Shown here one piece after another: positions 1 through 9,680 of a stretch of DNA of 64,000 bases (its first letter is position 1; every line of letters begins with the position of its first letter). The stretch lies in contig NZ_JAHKPJ010000011.1 of the NCBI RefSeq assembly GCF_018860345.1, positions 248,001 through 312,000 of the forward strand, read 5' to 3'. The stretch is from Psychrosphaera sp. F3M07. Its GTDB lineage: Bacteria; Pseudomonadota; Gammaproteobacteria; Enterobacterales; Alteromonadaceae. The notes below the pieces were generated by a model. It saw only the letters and a list, made by a program, of their open reading frames with translations, was not told where the DNA came from and did no database searches. Both the position numbers and the translations under genes were made by a program.

Positions 1-2094
1 CACGTCTAATAAGTTGCCACTTGCAAAAGTTGATGACGTTAATTCTGAAAGGCGCTTATTTTCTATTTCTTTTGCAGATACCCCCAGTCGTTCGCACACC
101 GTTCGATTAAATTCAGAAAATCTAAATTCGTTATTTGCTTCAATGTCCAACACCCAGATCGCGTGACTAGAACCTTCGTATATGGCATTTAAAAATTGTG
201 ATTTTTCAATAAGTGCAATTTCTAATAATTTCCTATGATGAATGTTTCTTAACGAACCTGACATTAGTATTGGTTCGTTTTGATCATTGAGGCATGAGTT
301 GCCAATACTAAAGAACCAGTTGTATTCTCCAACTTCGTTTAACCCGACATACTCAACTTCGTATTTCTCTTTTGTCTTCAAATGAGCAGACAGTGCCATT
401 TCTACTCTTGCACGATACTCTGGATGTATATGTTCAAACCAATGATTATATTGTGGGTTAGCCTCATTCTCCCGGCCTATAATCTTCATAAACTGTGGCG
501 AATAATTAACGCTATTGTCAACGATATCCCATTCCCAAATACCATCTTCTATAGCTGAAATAACCCGAGTGAAACGTTCCAAGGAATGAACCAATTTTTC
601 TTCTATCATTCTAATTTCAGTCAAGTTTTGAAATGAAATCAATCTGTATATTTGTTCATTGTAGGTGTACGAAGAGAGGTTTATTTCAATTGGGGTGATG
701 CCCCCACGTTTAGCAACTAACGACCCTAAAAAAGTGGCATTTTCATCTTCAATCTTTTGTTTATAACTGTTTAAATTGTTGAGCAAAAACCTGTATTTTT
801 CATCGTCAACTTTAATGTAACGATTAAATGCTAACAACTCTAATTCTTCCTTGTCATAGCCAGTTTCCATTAACAATTTTTCATTTATCAGAATGGGTTT
901 AGCGTGGTCGTCTAATAACATAGTGCCAAAGGGTAACTTATTCAGCATAATGTTGATCATCTGCTTTTCGTTTAAACTGGCTTGGGCGTTTTGTAGCTTT
1001 TGGTAATTCGATTCCGCGAGTTTCACAGCCACTTTTAGTTTATTTTCAGCTTCCATACGAGCGCTAATATCACGAATTGTTGCTGTACTTATTTTTTCCC
1101 CCGAAATAACTGAACTACTAAGGCTGACCTCTATCGGAATGAGCTTGCCATTTTTATGCAAACCAAACAGTTGACGATCCCCTTCTCCCATTAACCGTCG
1201 GTGAGGCGTATCAAAGTAGGATTGGACGTATTGCTGATGTTTATGTTTCACATTGTCAGCCATCAACATAGATAGATTTTGTTGCAGTAATTCAGTTTTA
1301 GCATAACCAAATAATAATTCTAGCTGCTCGTTACATCGTATAATTGCTCCCTTTTCGGTAATACTTAACATGGCATCAGGAGAGTTGGCGATGAGTAATT
1401 CACTTTCGTTTAAAGCCTTGGTTAAATCAGCATAAACTCGCTTTAACCGCTTAGCCCCAACAATCAATAATATGGCAAACAAAAAGACAACAAAATACAA
1501 GGCAACTCCGGCAAATATCCAAAGTGATGTTTGTTCAAAGGTTATCTCGGTTTGTTTTTTATGTGTCTGATTGAGCGTTAATGCTCTGTCATTTAAAAAG
1601 GCCAAGGCTGTTAAAGCTTGGCTATCATCAATTTGTGCTGACACGTCCCTATCGATAATAGATGCATCACTTTGTTGCTCTAACTTAAGTAAACTTTGTT
1701 GATATTGGCGAACTACTCGCTTAAGAGTTTGAACGGCTTGTAACTCATCTTGAGTACTAAACAAGCTAGTTAACTTTTCAGCGGCAGAATTAAATTGCTC
1801 CAGATCTTCGGCAATCTTTTCTAAATTTTGTGGTTCATTCCTAATCACATAGTTTTTAAAATTATGAATAAATCCACCAAAACCAATGGCGTGATTAACA
1901 CGAGATATTGCGGTGTTAATTTGTATTACTTTGTCATTTTGTCGATGTACTGATGTTTCTAAATCCGACAATCTAGTGGTTAATTCATAGGTATAAATAC
2001 TAAAAAATAACGTAAAGACAAACGTTGCGACCAAAACAAGCATAATATGAATTTTAAACTTGTTAGCATAAAGGTTGGGATTCTCTATTTTCAT
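1..2094 (-). CDS. Multi-PAS membrane sensor protein, partial (C-terminus beyond window)
   Basis: Translating the minus strand from ATG at 2094 gives 698 codons without a stop, so the gene runs off the left edge. Residues about 16-36 and 191-214 are hydrophobic, flanking an external or periplasmic region of about 150 residues rich in helix (4-helix-bundle type). The cytoplasmic part holds at least three, probably four, PAS domains: near 232-350 (NSPDAMLSITEKGAIIRCN), 370-490, 500-620 (ISAIEDGIWEWDIVDNSVN, a PAS with following PAC) and one starting near 630. The output domain (kinase, GGDEF/EAL or methyl-accepting) lies outside the window, so its class is unknown. An in-frame ATG at 2118 is an alternative start; neither has a strong ribosome site. 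The role is environmental or redox sensing at the inner membrane, inferred from the family. Confidence 0.8.
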   Translation of the reverse strand, partial: MKIENPNLYANKFKIHIMLVLVATFVFTLFFSIYTYELTTRLSDLETSVHRQNDKVIQINTAISRVNHAIGFGGFIHNFKNYVIRNEPQNLEKIAEDLEQFNSAAEKLTSLFSTQDELQAVQTLKRVVRQYQQSLLKLEQQSDASIIDRDVSAQIDDSQALTALAFLNDRALTLNQTHKKQTEITFEQTSLWIFAGVALYFVVFLFAILLIVGAKRLKRVYADLTKALNESELLIANSPDAMLSITEKGAIIRCNEQLELLFGYAKTELLQQNLSMLMADNVKHKHQQYVQSYFDTPHRRLMGEGDRQLFGLHKNGKLIPIEVSLSSSVISGEKISTATIRDISARMEAENKLKVAVKLAESNYQKLQNAQASLNEKQMINIMLNKLPFGTMLLDDHAKPILINEKLLMETGYDKEELELLAFNRYIKVDDEKYRFLLNNLNSYKQKIEDENATFLGSLVAKRGGITPIEINLSSYTYNEQIYRLISFQNLTEIRMIEEKLVHSLERFTRVISAIEDGIWEWDIVDNSVNYSPQFMKIIGRENEANPQYNHWFEHIHPEYRARVEMALSAHLKTKEKYEVEYVGLNEVGEYNWFFSIGNSCLNDQNEPILMSGSLRNIHHRKLLEIALIEKSQFLNAIYEGSSHAIWVLDIEANNEFRFSEFNRTVCERLGVSAKEIENKRLSELTSSTFASGNLLDV

Positions 2095-2218
2095 CTCACA
2101 GCCAAAACCAAATTCCATTTTTATTAACATTAGCATAGGATTTAATTTACGGTTTACCCATAAACATTTGATTTATAATTAGACAAAATAGTAGTCAACT
2201 TATTTGGCTTAACTCATG

Positions 2219-2224
2219 TATAAT
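2219..2224 (+). promoter_or_regulatory. Possible -10 element upstream of the SEC-C gene
   Basis: A perfect TATAAT followed by a GC-rich stretch (CCCGCGC) lies 60 bases before the SEC-C gene start. No good -35 hexamer is seen 16-18 bases upstream, so this is a tentative promoter call based on the -10 box and its place in a divergent intergenic region. Confidence 0.35.
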
Positions 2225-2284
2225 CCCGCGCTTAATTTTGTGGTTACAAAAAGCCAGCACGGCCGTTTTATATATAGGTGACAT

Positions 2285-2626
2285 ATGTCAGATAAATTTT
2301 TCTTTAAAGGTCGCCAACCTGCGCGACTGGATCACACAAATCATGGTTTCAACCCTAAAGCCAACCAAAAGTTAGGCACTAAAAAATATCCTTTAACCTT
2401 GCAAGTCACCTCTGTTGAGCGCCAACAAGAAGTACAAGCATTAGTTGATGAAGCGAATTTAGTTGCCAATATCACCATTAACAATGCAAATGACGCGGTT
2501 GAATCTATTGAAGAGCTAACGACGATACTGAGTATCAGCAAACCCATTACATTTGAACAACTACCAAAACGCAACGATCCTTGTCATTGCGGAAGCGGCA
2601 TTAAATTTAAAAAATGCTGTGCATAA
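2285..2626 (+). CDS. SEC-C motif protein, PBPRA1643 family
   Basis: This 113-residue protein ends in a SEC-C zinc-binding motif, CHCGSGIKFKKCC, with the four metal ligands Cys, Cys, Cys and Cys/His in the usual spacing. The N-terminus (KFFFKGRQPARLDHTNHGFN) and the whole length fit the small PBPRA1643-type family of SWIM/SEC-C proteins found in marine gammaproteobacteria. SEC-C motifs in SecA bind zinc and contact SecB or the ribosome; for this stand-alone family no function is established. It is a single gene, divergent from the PAS sensor, and followed by an imperfect hairpin without a T tract. The gene call is firm, the role is unknown. Confidence 0.85.
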   Translation: MSDKFFFKGRQPARLDHTNHGFNPKANQKLGTKKYPLTLQVTSVERQQEVQALVDEANLVANITINNANDAVESIEELTTILSISKPITFEQLPKRNDPCHCGSGIKFKKCCA

Positions 2627-2765
2627 CAGTAAAATTTCTGTGGTGATCCTTAACGTGTTTTTTGTTAGGATCACAACACCATAAGTAACTTAACGTATCC
2701 CAAGATTTTAATCCGTTGAGTTCCTTTCCATTTAATCAAAATCACATTAATTAGAAGATGAGAAT

Positions 2766-3251
2766 ATGAAACAAGTAGCAATTGTTATGGGTTCAAAATC
2801 AGACGGGCCAACCATGAAACATGCCGCTGAAATGTTAGATACATTTGGCATTGAATATCACGCAGAAGTGGTATCCGCCCATAGAACACCACATTTGTTA
2901 CAAGAGTTCGCAGAAACAGCCGAAGAAAAAGGTTACAAAGTGATTATTGCAGGCGCAGGCGGTGCAGCGCATCTACCTGGTATGATTGCCGCTTTTACCC
3001 ACATCCCTGTGTTAGGTGTCCCCGTAAAATCGAGTAAATTAAGTGGTGTAGATTCTTTATATTCTATTGTACAAATGCCTAAAGGTGTTGCCGTTGGAAC
3101 TTTAGCAATTGGTGAAGCTGGCGCTGGCAACGCTGGTTTATTAGCAGCGCAAATCATTGGATTAAATGATCCGGTCGTGACTCAAAAGATCAAAGACTTT
3201 AGAGCGGCGCAAACGCAAGACGTTTTAGATAATCATAAATTAGATTTTTAG
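2766..3251 (+). CDS. purE: N5-carboxyaminoimidazole ribonucleotide mutase PurE
   Basis: PurE converts N5-CAIR to CAIR in de novo purine synthesis. The 161-residue protein is near the usual length for class I (bacterial) PurE. It shows the nucleotide-binding start [10 protein letters not shown], the conserved SAHRTP loop, and the [11 protein letters not shown] segment carrying the active-site His. It later has [20 protein letters not shown], also typical of class I. It lies 57 bases before purK on the same strand, so the two steps that replace direct carboxylation of AIR are probably co-transcribed. No PurR-like palindrome was recognised upstream. The identification is secure. Confidence 0.97.
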   Translation: MKQVAIVMGSKSDGPTMKHAAEMLDTFGIEYHAEVVSAHRTPHLLQEFAETAEEKGYKVIIAGAGGAAHLPGMIAAFTHIPVLGVPVKSSKLSGVDSLYSIVQMPKGVAVGTLAIGEAGAGNAGLLAAQIIGLNDPVVTQKIKDFRAAQTQDVLDNHKLDF

Positions 3252-3308
3252 TTTTTAACTAATCTATTTATTTAGTCTGTTAATTTACAACTCAACTTCG
3301 GTATTAAA

Positions 3309-4481
3309 ATGACTCAAACATTCACAGGTAATGCCTCTTATCTAAATAACGGTAATGATTTAATTGTTGTACTAGGCCACGGTCAACTCGCAAGAATGAT
3401 GTATTTAGGTGCAACACAGTTAGGTCTAAATATCATTGCAGTGGACGCAACCAATCGTGTTTGTGTTAATGCTGTGGATAAAACTGTCCTAGATTTAACC
3501 GTTGAACAAGCATTTGAAGCTTGTAAAGCCATCACCTCAGAATTTGAACATTTACCAAAAGACTTAGTTAAACAAGCTGAAGATTCTGGTAAATTTAAGC
3601 CGAATGCTCAGGCCATTGCAGCCGGAGCAGACCGAATTATTGAAAAATCACTTTTAGAAAAATTAGACATTCCTAATTGTCCACATCAAATAATAAACAG
3701 TGTTTCTGACTTACAAAATGCGTATCAAAATTTAGGGCCTAAGTTGATATTAAAAACGAGTCGTGACGGTTACGACGGTTATGGTCAATGGCGTATTTTT
3801 TCAGAACAAGATTTGGCGGTTGTGTGTGGCGATTTAGTTGATTTCGATTTTGAACATATGCCATTAGTGGCAGAGCAATGTATTTTGTTTGAAAGAGAGA
3901 TCTCGTTATTAGGGGTGACTGATATTCATGGTGAACACAAGTATTACCCGCTGACGGAGAATCACCATGGCGACGGTCAACTTGTCTTATCATTAGCGCC
4001 AGCCCCTAATTTAACACCTGAGTTACAGCAACGTGCCGAAGCCATTCATAAAACAATGGCGGAAGCGTTAAATTATTGTGGTGTATTAGCGATTGAGCTA
4101 TTCCAAACTGGCGATCAATTATTAGTCAATGAAATCGCGCCTAGAGTACATAACTCAGGTCATTGGACACAACAAGGTTGTGCCGCTAGCCAATTTGAAA
4201 ATCACATTAGAGCGGTGGCAGGTTTACCATTAGGTGATACAAGTGCGCGGCATTTAGTTGCGATGGTAAATTATGTTGGTGAGCCAAAACCAAGTTCAGA
4301 GTTATTAAAGCTAGATAACGCTCATTTACATTGGTATGACAAATCCGTTAGGTCAAAACGTAAAATGGGCCATATTAATTTAGTAGCGGATTCTGTTGAA
4401 GAATTACAAAAATTGATTGGTCAAGTACATGATTTATTGCCTGAGTCGTTAGCGACAAATTTGGCAGAAATTAAAGAGTAA
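3309..4481 (+). CDS. purK: N5-carboxyaminoimidazole ribonucleotide synthase PurK
   Basis: PurK is an ATP-grasp enzyme that makes N5-CAIR from AIR, bicarbonate and ATP, feeding PurE. The protein is 390 residues, about 35 longer than the E. coli enzyme, partly from an N-terminal extension of about 18 residues before the Rossmann-like start VVLGHGQLARMM. The ATP-grasp part shows ILKTSRDGYDGYGQW (lysine and glycine-rich loop), VAEQCILFEREISLLGV, and the metal-binding segment LVNEIAPRVHNSGHWTQ. It lies directly behind purE. The end of the gene is followed by a long hairpin shared with the convergent PAS gene. Confidence 0.97.
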   Translation: MTQTFTGNASYLNNGNDLIVVLGHGQLARMMYLGATQLGLNIIAVDATNRVCVNAVDKTVLDLTVEQAFEACKAITSEFEHLPKDLVKQAEDSGKFKPNAQAIAAGADRIIEKSLLEKLDIPNCPHQIINSVSDLQNAYQNLGPKLILKTSRDGYDGYGQWRIFSEQDLAVVCGDLVDFDFEHMPLVAEQCILFEREISLLGVTDIHGEHKYYPLTENHHGDGQLVLSLAPAPNLTPELQQRAEAIHKTMAEALNYCGVLAIELFQTGDQLLVNEIAPRVHNSGHWTQQGCAASQFENHIRAVAGLPLGDTSARHLVAMVNYVGEPKPSSELLKLDNAHLHWYDKSVRSKRKMGHINLVADSVEELQKLIGQVHDLLPESLATNLAEIKE

Positions 4482-4492
4482 CTCTGATGTTT

Positions 4493-4525
4493 TAGCTAAT
4501 CGTTTTACAATAAGACGGTTAGCTA
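4493..4525. terminator. Long hairpin between convergent purK and PAS gene
   Basis: Fifteen-base arms starting TAGCTAA and ending TTAGCTA enclose a 3-base loop; two positions would be G-U pairs in RNA. It sits between two convergent genes and overlaps the last codons of the PAS gene. Neither side has a clear T tract, so bidirectional termination is plausible but not proven. Confidence 0.45.
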
Positions 4526-4917
4526 CTTTGCACTTTTATCGCCAAAAACTCATCTGATAATGCATCTATCTTTTTCGCTTTTGCCCATATCCCTAATTTT
4601 CCGTTATTCACCTCATCCAATAAAAACAACTCAATTTCAACCGGTACAAGTTCACCGGACTTGGTAACGTATTCTTTTTGAAACGATGCATAACCTTCAG
4701 CGAAAACATGCCTGATCACCATATGGTTTTCATAAATTGTCCACGCTTCCGCGGTAATATCTTGATAAGCTAAGTTTTTAAGCTCATTTAGTGTATAACC
4801 TGTTAACGCCAGAAAGTGTTGATTGGCATTAATTACATTTCCTTTAGCGTCGGTGGCTGCAACAGCGTATTCTTCTTTATCAAATTGAGTTTTATAATCG
4901 TAATTAATGGTGCGCAT
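4519..4917 (-). CDS. Stand-alone PAS domain protein
   Basis: A 132-residue soluble protein made of one PAS domain with PAC-like C-terminus: AVAATDAKGNVINANQHF, then LTGYTLNELKNLAYQDIT and KSGELVPVEIELFLLDEV. There is no output domain, signal peptide or membrane segment. Short PAS proteins of this type may bind a small ligand or act as adaptors for chemotaxis or kinase proteins, but no partner is adjacent. It converges on purK and is divergent from the carbonic anhydrase gene. The fold is clear; the ligand and role are unknown. Confidence 0.85.
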   Translation of the reverse strand: MRTINYDYKTQFDKEEYAVAATDAKGNVINANQHFLALTGYTLNELKNLAYQDITAEAWTIYENHMVIRHVFAEGYASFQKEYVTKSGELVPVEIELFLLDEVNNGKLGIWAKAKKIDALSDEFLAIKVQSS

Positions 4918-5078
4918 ACCAACCTTCCATTGAACAATAATTATTCAATTTACACTTTTTTTAGAAAATATGCACATCCGATCAGTAAGTTAAGATATAA
5001 AATATGAATAACAAAACTATTTATAACAAATTCAAACAATTATAATGTTTCAAATCAGCTCTAATTAGGAACTAATAG

Positions 5079-5699
5079 ATGAAAAAAATTCTCGACGGTT
5101 TAAAGCAATTTCAAAAGTTAATATACCCGTTACATCAAACACGTTTTGAAGAGTTAGCAGTTAACCAAGACCCTGATGTTTTATTTATTACCTGTTCAGA
5201 CTCCCGTGTTGATCCTAATTTAATTACCCAAACCGATCCAGGCGAACTATTTATTTGTCGTAATGCTGGCAATATCGTACCACCACACTCAAATGAAACC
5301 GGTGGCATGACTGCATCAATAGAATATGCAGTATCTGTTTTAAACGTAAAAAACATTATTATTTGTGGTCACAGTCATTGCGGTGCAATGAAAGCGGCCA
5401 TGCACCCAGAGAACGTAAAAAATTTACCTCACGTAAAAGTATGGATCGATCACGTAAGAGCTGCAAAAGAGTCGGTAGAGTTTTCGCATAAATGTGAACC
5501 TTCTGGCCTTGATGACTCTCACTTAGACGAGTTAACCAAACAAAATATTGTATTACAGTTACACCATCTAAAAACCCACCCATCGGTATTTGCAAAATTA
5601 AACTCTGGTCAGTTGAACTTACATGGCTGGATTTACAATATAAAAACGGGTGTGGTTGAATCATATAATGAGGAAACTAAAGAGTTTATTACGTTATAA
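5079..5699 (+). CDS. can: Beta-class carbonic anhydrase
   Basis: This enzyme interconverts CO2 and bicarbonate in the cytoplasm. The 206-residue protein shows the beta-class zinc site: Cys39, Asp41 and Arg43 in CSDSR, then His98 and Cys101 in GHSHCG. Other family marks are FICRNAGNIVP and TGGMTASIEYAV. Length is normal for the Can/CynT group. Bicarbonate from this reaction is a substrate of PurK, encoded just upstream, although the opposing PAS gene separates the two and no operon is implied. An AGGAAC ribosome site lies before the ATG. Assignment to Can rather than CynT is by overall likeness only. Confidence 0.93.
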   Translation: MKKILDGLKQFQKLIYPLHQTRFEELAVNQDPDVLFITCSDSRVDPNLITQTDPGELFICRNAGNIVPPHSNETGGMTASIEYAVSVLNVKNIIICGHSHCGAMKAAMHPENVKNLPHVKVWIDHVRAAKESVEFSHKCEPSGLDDSHLDELTKQNIVLQLHHLKTHPSVFAKLNSGQLNLHGWIYNIKTGVVESYNEETKEFITL

Positions 5700-5733
5700 T
5701 AACCCTGACTTGGCTTCTATAACTATTCAACTA

Positions 5734-5794
5734 TTGAGTGTAAAAATTCTTATTTGAACGTTTTAATTACTTAAAAAGATATGGTTACACTCAA
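5734..5794 (+). repeat. 10-bp inverted repeat abutting the rlmF start codon
   Basis: TTGAGTGTAA at 5734-5743 is matched exactly by its reverse complement TTACACTCAA at 5785-5794, and the second arm ends directly at the rlmF ATG. The arms are 41 bases apart. In RNA this would close a hairpin over the translation start, where no Shine-Dalgarno sequence is visible. In DNA it could be an operator-like pair. Either role is inference. Confidence 0.5.
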
Positions 5795-6754
5795 ATGAAC
5801 AAATCTCGCTTACATCCAAGAAACCGTCATCAAGCCGTTAATGGTGTGGCTTATGATTTTGCCACACTTTGTAAGGTTAACCCCGAGTTAACTCAATACG
5901 TTGGCACCAATCAAGCTGGCAATTCTACCATCGACTTCGCCGTTTCTGATGCAGTTAAACAACTGAATAAAGCCTTATTATTGCACTTCTACCAATTGCG
6001 TTTTTGGGATATTCCAGAGCAATACCTTTGCCCACCTATACCGGGACGTGCTGATTACATCCATTATTTGGCTGATTTATTAGCAACACACTTTAATGGT
6101 GATATACCAACAGGGAAAAATATTAAAGGGCTAGATATTGGAACCGGAGCCAATTTAATTTACCCAATCATAGGTTCATTTGAATACAAGTGGAGTTTTG
6201 TTGGCAGTGATATCGACCCAGTATCTATTAACTGTGCGACTCAATTGTGTAAAGTAAACCCAAGATTAACAAAAGCAATTAAACTTCGTAGTCAAAACAA
6301 TCCAGATCAAATATTTAAAGGTGTGATTAACAGCACAGATAAATTTGCGTTTACCATGTGCAACCCACCTTTTCATAAATCCGCAGAAGAAGCACAAAAA
6401 GGCAGCCAACGTAAATTAAATAACTTAGCCGCAACCCGTAAAGGTAAATCAGAATCCACTGATAAACTGAATTTTGGCGGCCAAGCAAATGAGTTATGGT
6501 GTGATGGTGGAGAGGTTGAATTCGTATGCAAGATGGTGCGTGAAAGTTCTAACTACAGCCAACAAGTGGTATGGTTTTCCAGTCTTATCTCAAAGAAAGA
6601 TAACCTAGAAATAATCCAAGCTGAGCTAAAAAAATCAAAGGCAAAGCAAATAAAAATTATTGATATGGGACAAGGGAATAAAATTAGCCGATTTATCGCT
6701 TGGTCGTTTTTAACCAAAGAACAACAAGATGAGTGGTTTAATTCCCCTGCCTAA
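5795..6754 (+). CDS. rlmF: 23S rRNA (adenine(1618)-N(6))-methyltransferase RlmF
   Basis: RlmF methylates N6 of A1618 in 23S rRNA using S-adenosylmethionine. The 319-residue protein has the AdoMet-binding GLDIGTGANLIYPIIG, followed by VGSDIDPVSINCA, and the N6-adenine methyltransferase motif CNPPFH. The C-terminal part contains VWFSSLISKKDNL and a conserved ending. Length fits the family (about 308 residues in E. coli). Pullulanase follows 17 bases downstream, so the two may share a transcript although they have no functional link. The start abuts an inverted repeat and lacks a clear ribosome site. Confidence 0.94.
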   Translation: MNKSRLHPRNRHQAVNGVAYDFATLCKVNPELTQYVGTNQAGNSTIDFAVSDAVKQLNKALLLHFYQLRFWDIPEQYLCPPIPGRADYIHYLADLLATHFNGDIPTGKNIKGLDIGTGANLIYPIIGSFEYKWSFVGSDIDPVSINCATQLCKVNPRLTKAIKLRSQNNPDQIFKGVINSTDKFAFTMCNPPFHKSAEEAQKGSQRKLNNLAATRKGKSESTDKLNFGGQANELWCDGGEVEFVCKMVRESSNYSQQVVWFSSLISKKDNLEIIQAELKKSKAKQIKIIDMGQGNKISRFIAWSFLTKEQQDEWFNSPA

Positions 6755-6771
6755 TATTCAACAGGGGCTTT

Positions 6772-9519
6772 ATGAAAAACAATCACTCTGCGCTGGTTTT
6801 ATTATTAACCAGCGTTTTATTATTTATCACTGGCTGCGGAAACAATAATCAGCCTGACACCTCCAACGTCAATAGTGCGGCACATTGGTTAACGGACACA
6901 ATAATTGTTGTAGGTGATACTAAACCCAACACTCAATTTGAACTGCACACCACCCTTGTCGATGGTCGTAAATCACAAGTTAAATTAACAACTACTTCTA
7001 TGCCAACAGCGCTGTCGGTAAAGTACCCTCATCTATCCGATTTTGTTGCGTTACAAGTTCCGCAAACGATTATCGATGTAAAGTCACTGTTAAAAGGCCA
7101 TAATCAGGTAATACAAAGTTCAAAAGATGCAGCTACTCAAATATCCAATGTACAAATTTATGGTGTACTGGACGCTTTGTATACTGCCAAAGAGAATGAT
7201 GCCAATGAAGAAACGGATTTTGGCTCAGTTGTAAATCAACACTCTGTGACATTTAAAGTGTGGGCGCCCACCGCAACCCAAGTCACGGTTTTATTAACAG
7301 ATAAAACGCACCAGCAAACCACTTCTGAATTGGTCATGACTGAGGACAGAAATACCGGTGTTTGGTCTGTATCGAGCACACAAGCTAACGCCTTTGATTA
7401 TTACCAATATCAGCTTGATGTATACCACCCTAACACGCAACAATTTGAAACCGTTACAACTACCGACCCTTATTCATTAAGTCTTTCTACTAATAGTAAG
7501 TATTCACAAATAATAGATTTGAATAACCCGAACACCTTCCCACAAGGCTGGTTAACACAAACGATAGATACCTTAGAAGCCCCAGAAGATCTGATCTTAT
7601 ATGAAACTCATATTCGGGACTTTAGTGCATCTGAGAAAAAGTTATCGTCACCTGAGTTTAAAGGTAAATACAAAGCTTTTAGTGAAACTAATACCGACGG
7701 CATTAACCACTTAAAAATGTTAAAACAAGCGGGGTTAAATACCATTCATCTGTTGCCAACCTACGATATTTCTACAGTAGATGAACAAGCAGGCATCGCC
7801 ATTGACATCGATGATCCCGTGTCAAAGGTGTGTTCTATTTACCCAGACTTAACCCATTGTGATGATGACAAGGTATTAAACAAAAGCCTGAAACAATTAT
7901 TAAACAGTTTTGATACTCGCACGGGACAAGCTCAAGAAGTGATGGAAACCATTAGAGGCAAAGATAATTACAATTGGGGCTACGACCCATATCATTACAC
8001 GGTACCGGAAGGCAGTTATGCCGTTAATCCTGAAGGTAAAAGTCGCATCGTAGAATTCCGTGAAATGGTGACTTCGCTGCATAATTTAGGTTTTAGAGTG
8101 ATCATGGATGTGGTGTACAACCACACTTTTGCCTCTGGTTTAAATGAAAAGTCGGTATTAGATAAAGTGGTCCCGGGTTATTACCATAGATACGATGCCA
8201 TTTCTGGTGTTATGGAAATTTCCACTTGTTGTGATAACAGCGCAACTGAACATGCCATGATGGAAAAACTAATGACTGACTCATTAGTGGTTTGGGCACG
8301 TGATTACAAAATTGACGGCTTCCGCTTTGACCTTATGGGTCACCAACCAAAACAAGCGATGTTAAACGCCAGACAAGCGGTACAACAAATTGACCCAGAT
8401 ACTTATTTTTATGGTGAAGGTTGGAACTTTGGCGAGGTTGCCAACAACAAACAGTTTGTTCAGGCCAGTCAAAATGAATTAGCAGGCAGCGAAATTGGCA
8501 CCTTTACTGATAGATTACGTGATGCGGTACGTGGTGGTAACTTCATGACCAACGCTGAAGGGTTACGCCGTGACCAAGGTATAGGCAACGGCTTATTAGT
8601 GATTCCAAATGAGTTACAACCAGAAGATAAACAATTGGCTGAATATCAAATATCGATGGATCAAGTTCGCCTTGGTTTAGCTGGTAACTTGCAACAATTC
8701 TCAATTCAAACATCCAACAATGACATCAAATTAGGTAAACAGATCAATTATGGTGGTTCTCCTGCTGGTTACGCGTTAGACCCTGCAGATACCATTAATT
8801 ATGTCTCTAAACATGACAATCAAAGTTTATGGGACAACCACCAATATAGATTGCCATTTGATATGAGCAGTGATGACCGTGTGCGTATTCAGAATATGTC
8901 GTTAGCGTATCCATTATTAGCTCAAGGTATACCATTTCTGCACATGGGTTCTGAACTGTTACGTTCTAAATCATTTTTACGTGATAGTTACGACTATGGT
9001 GACTGGTTTAATGCCGTGGATTTTTCTAAACAAAGTAATAACTACGATGTGGGATTACCACCAGCAGAGAAAGATATAGACAACTGGCCTATCATTACGA
9101 CTTTGTTAACAAACAATGAAGACCGAGATGATGTCAGCCCAACACAAATTGATTTTGCATCTAAGGTGTTTGCTGAGTTTATAAATATTCGCGCGCACTC
9201 TGTGTTGTTTAGGTTACGTACTGCAGAGCAAATAAACCAAAAAGTATCGTTTTTAAATACGGGTTCTGCACATCAAAATGGATTAATTGTCATGCTGATT
9301 GATGATAATCAAGGGCAAGATTTAGATCCTAATTACCAATCTATTATTGTTATTTTTAATAACAACAACTCGCCCCAAGAGTTTAGTTATCAAGACGCAG
9401 CAAGTTATAAATTGCATGTTACACAAGCCAATGGTGTTGATGCTCAAGTAAAAACATCAGCGAGTGATGGTAATGGATTTACCATAGCTCCATTAAGCGT
9501 AGCGGTATTTGTTAAGTAA
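6772..9519 (+). CDS. pulA: Pullulanase-type alpha-1,6-glucosidase, lipoprotein
   Basis: This enzyme hydrolyses alpha-1,6 branch points of pullulan, starch or glycogen. It starts with a lipoprotein signal peptide (LLFITGC, lipidated Cys22), so it is anchored in a membrane or on the cell surface. An N-terminal sandwich region and a CBM48-like domain (VTFKVWAPTATQVTVLL) precede the GH13 catalytic barrel. The four GH13 regions are visible: VIMDVVYNHT, IDGFRFDLMGH with nucleophile Asp520, FYGEGWNFGE with acid/base Glu549, and SKHDNQ with Asp682. The C-terminal about 160 residues fit the DUF3372 domain of pullulanases. The 915-residue length is normal. AGGGGC upstream of the ATG is a plausible ribosome site. 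A strong terminator follows. Confidence 0.95.
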   Translation: MKNNHSALVLLLTSVLLFITGCGNNNQPDTSNVNSAAHWLTDTIIVVGDTKPNTQFELHTTLVDGRKSQVKLTTTSMPTALSVKYPHLSDFVALQVPQTIIDVKSLLKGHNQVIQSSKDAATQISNVQIYGVLDALYTAKENDANEETDFGSVVNQHSVTFKVWAPTATQVTVLLTDKTHQQTTSELVMTEDRNTGVWSVSSTQANAFDYYQYQLDVYHPNTQQFETVTTTDPYSLSLSTNSKYSQIIDLNNPNTFPQGWLTQTIDTLEAPEDLILYETHIRDFSASEKKLSSPEFKGKYKAFSETNTDGINHLKMLKQAGLNTIHLLPTYDISTVDEQAGIAIDIDDPVSKVCSIYPDLTHCDDDKVLNKSLKQLLNSFDTRTGQAQEVMETIRGKDNYNWGYDPYHYTVPEGSYAVNPEGKSRIVEFREMVTSLHNLGFRVIMDVVYNHTFASGLNEKSVLDKVVPGYYHRYDAISGVMEISTCCDNSATEHAMMEKLMTDSLVVWARDYKIDGFRFDLMGHQPKQAMLNARQAVQQIDPDTYFYGEGWNFGEVANNKQFVQASQNELAGSEIGTFTDRLRDAVRGGNFMTNAEGLRRDQGIGNGLLVIPNELQPEDKQLAEYQISMDQVRLGLAGNLQQFSIQTSNNDIKLGKQINYGGSPAGYALDPADTINYVSKHDNQSLWDNHQYRLPFDMSSDDRVRIQNMSLAYPLLAQGIPFLHMGSELLRSKSFLRDSYDYGDWFNAVDFSKQSNNYDVGLPPAEKDIDNWPIITTLLTNNEDRDDVSPTQIDFASKVFAEFINIRAHSVLFRLRTAEQINQKVSFLNTGSAHQNGLIVMLIDDNQGQDLDPNYQSIIVIFNNNNSPQEFSYQDAASYKLHVTQANGVDAQVKTSASDGNGFTIAPLSVAVFVK

Positions 9520-9570
9520 CTAAGGTGTGTGAACAACTAACGCCACTTCTTTAAAAACTCGATACAAAAA

Positions 9571-9605
9571 AACACCAAGGTAGATATTATCTTGGTGTTT
9601 TTTTT
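9571..9605 (+). terminator. Rho-independent terminator after pulA
   Basis: Nine-base perfect arms (AACACCAAG / CTTGGTGTT) with an 11-base loop are followed by a run of T. A run of A on the other side means it could also stop transcripts from yaaA. Confidence 0.85.
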
Positions 9606-9680
9606 ATCTTTAAAAAGAGTTTAGCGACTGAATTTTTTAAATGGCTATCCGTTTAAATTACTTTCCGTTTAAAGGCAGTA

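Noticed and set aside
2643-2672. Terminator behind the SEC-C gene
   Set aside because: An imperfect hairpin exists but is not followed by a T tract on either strand.
4816-5007. 63-residue plus-strand ORF before the carbonic anhydrase gene
   Set aside because: It overlaps the PAS gene in antisense, has no ribosome site and no family likeness.
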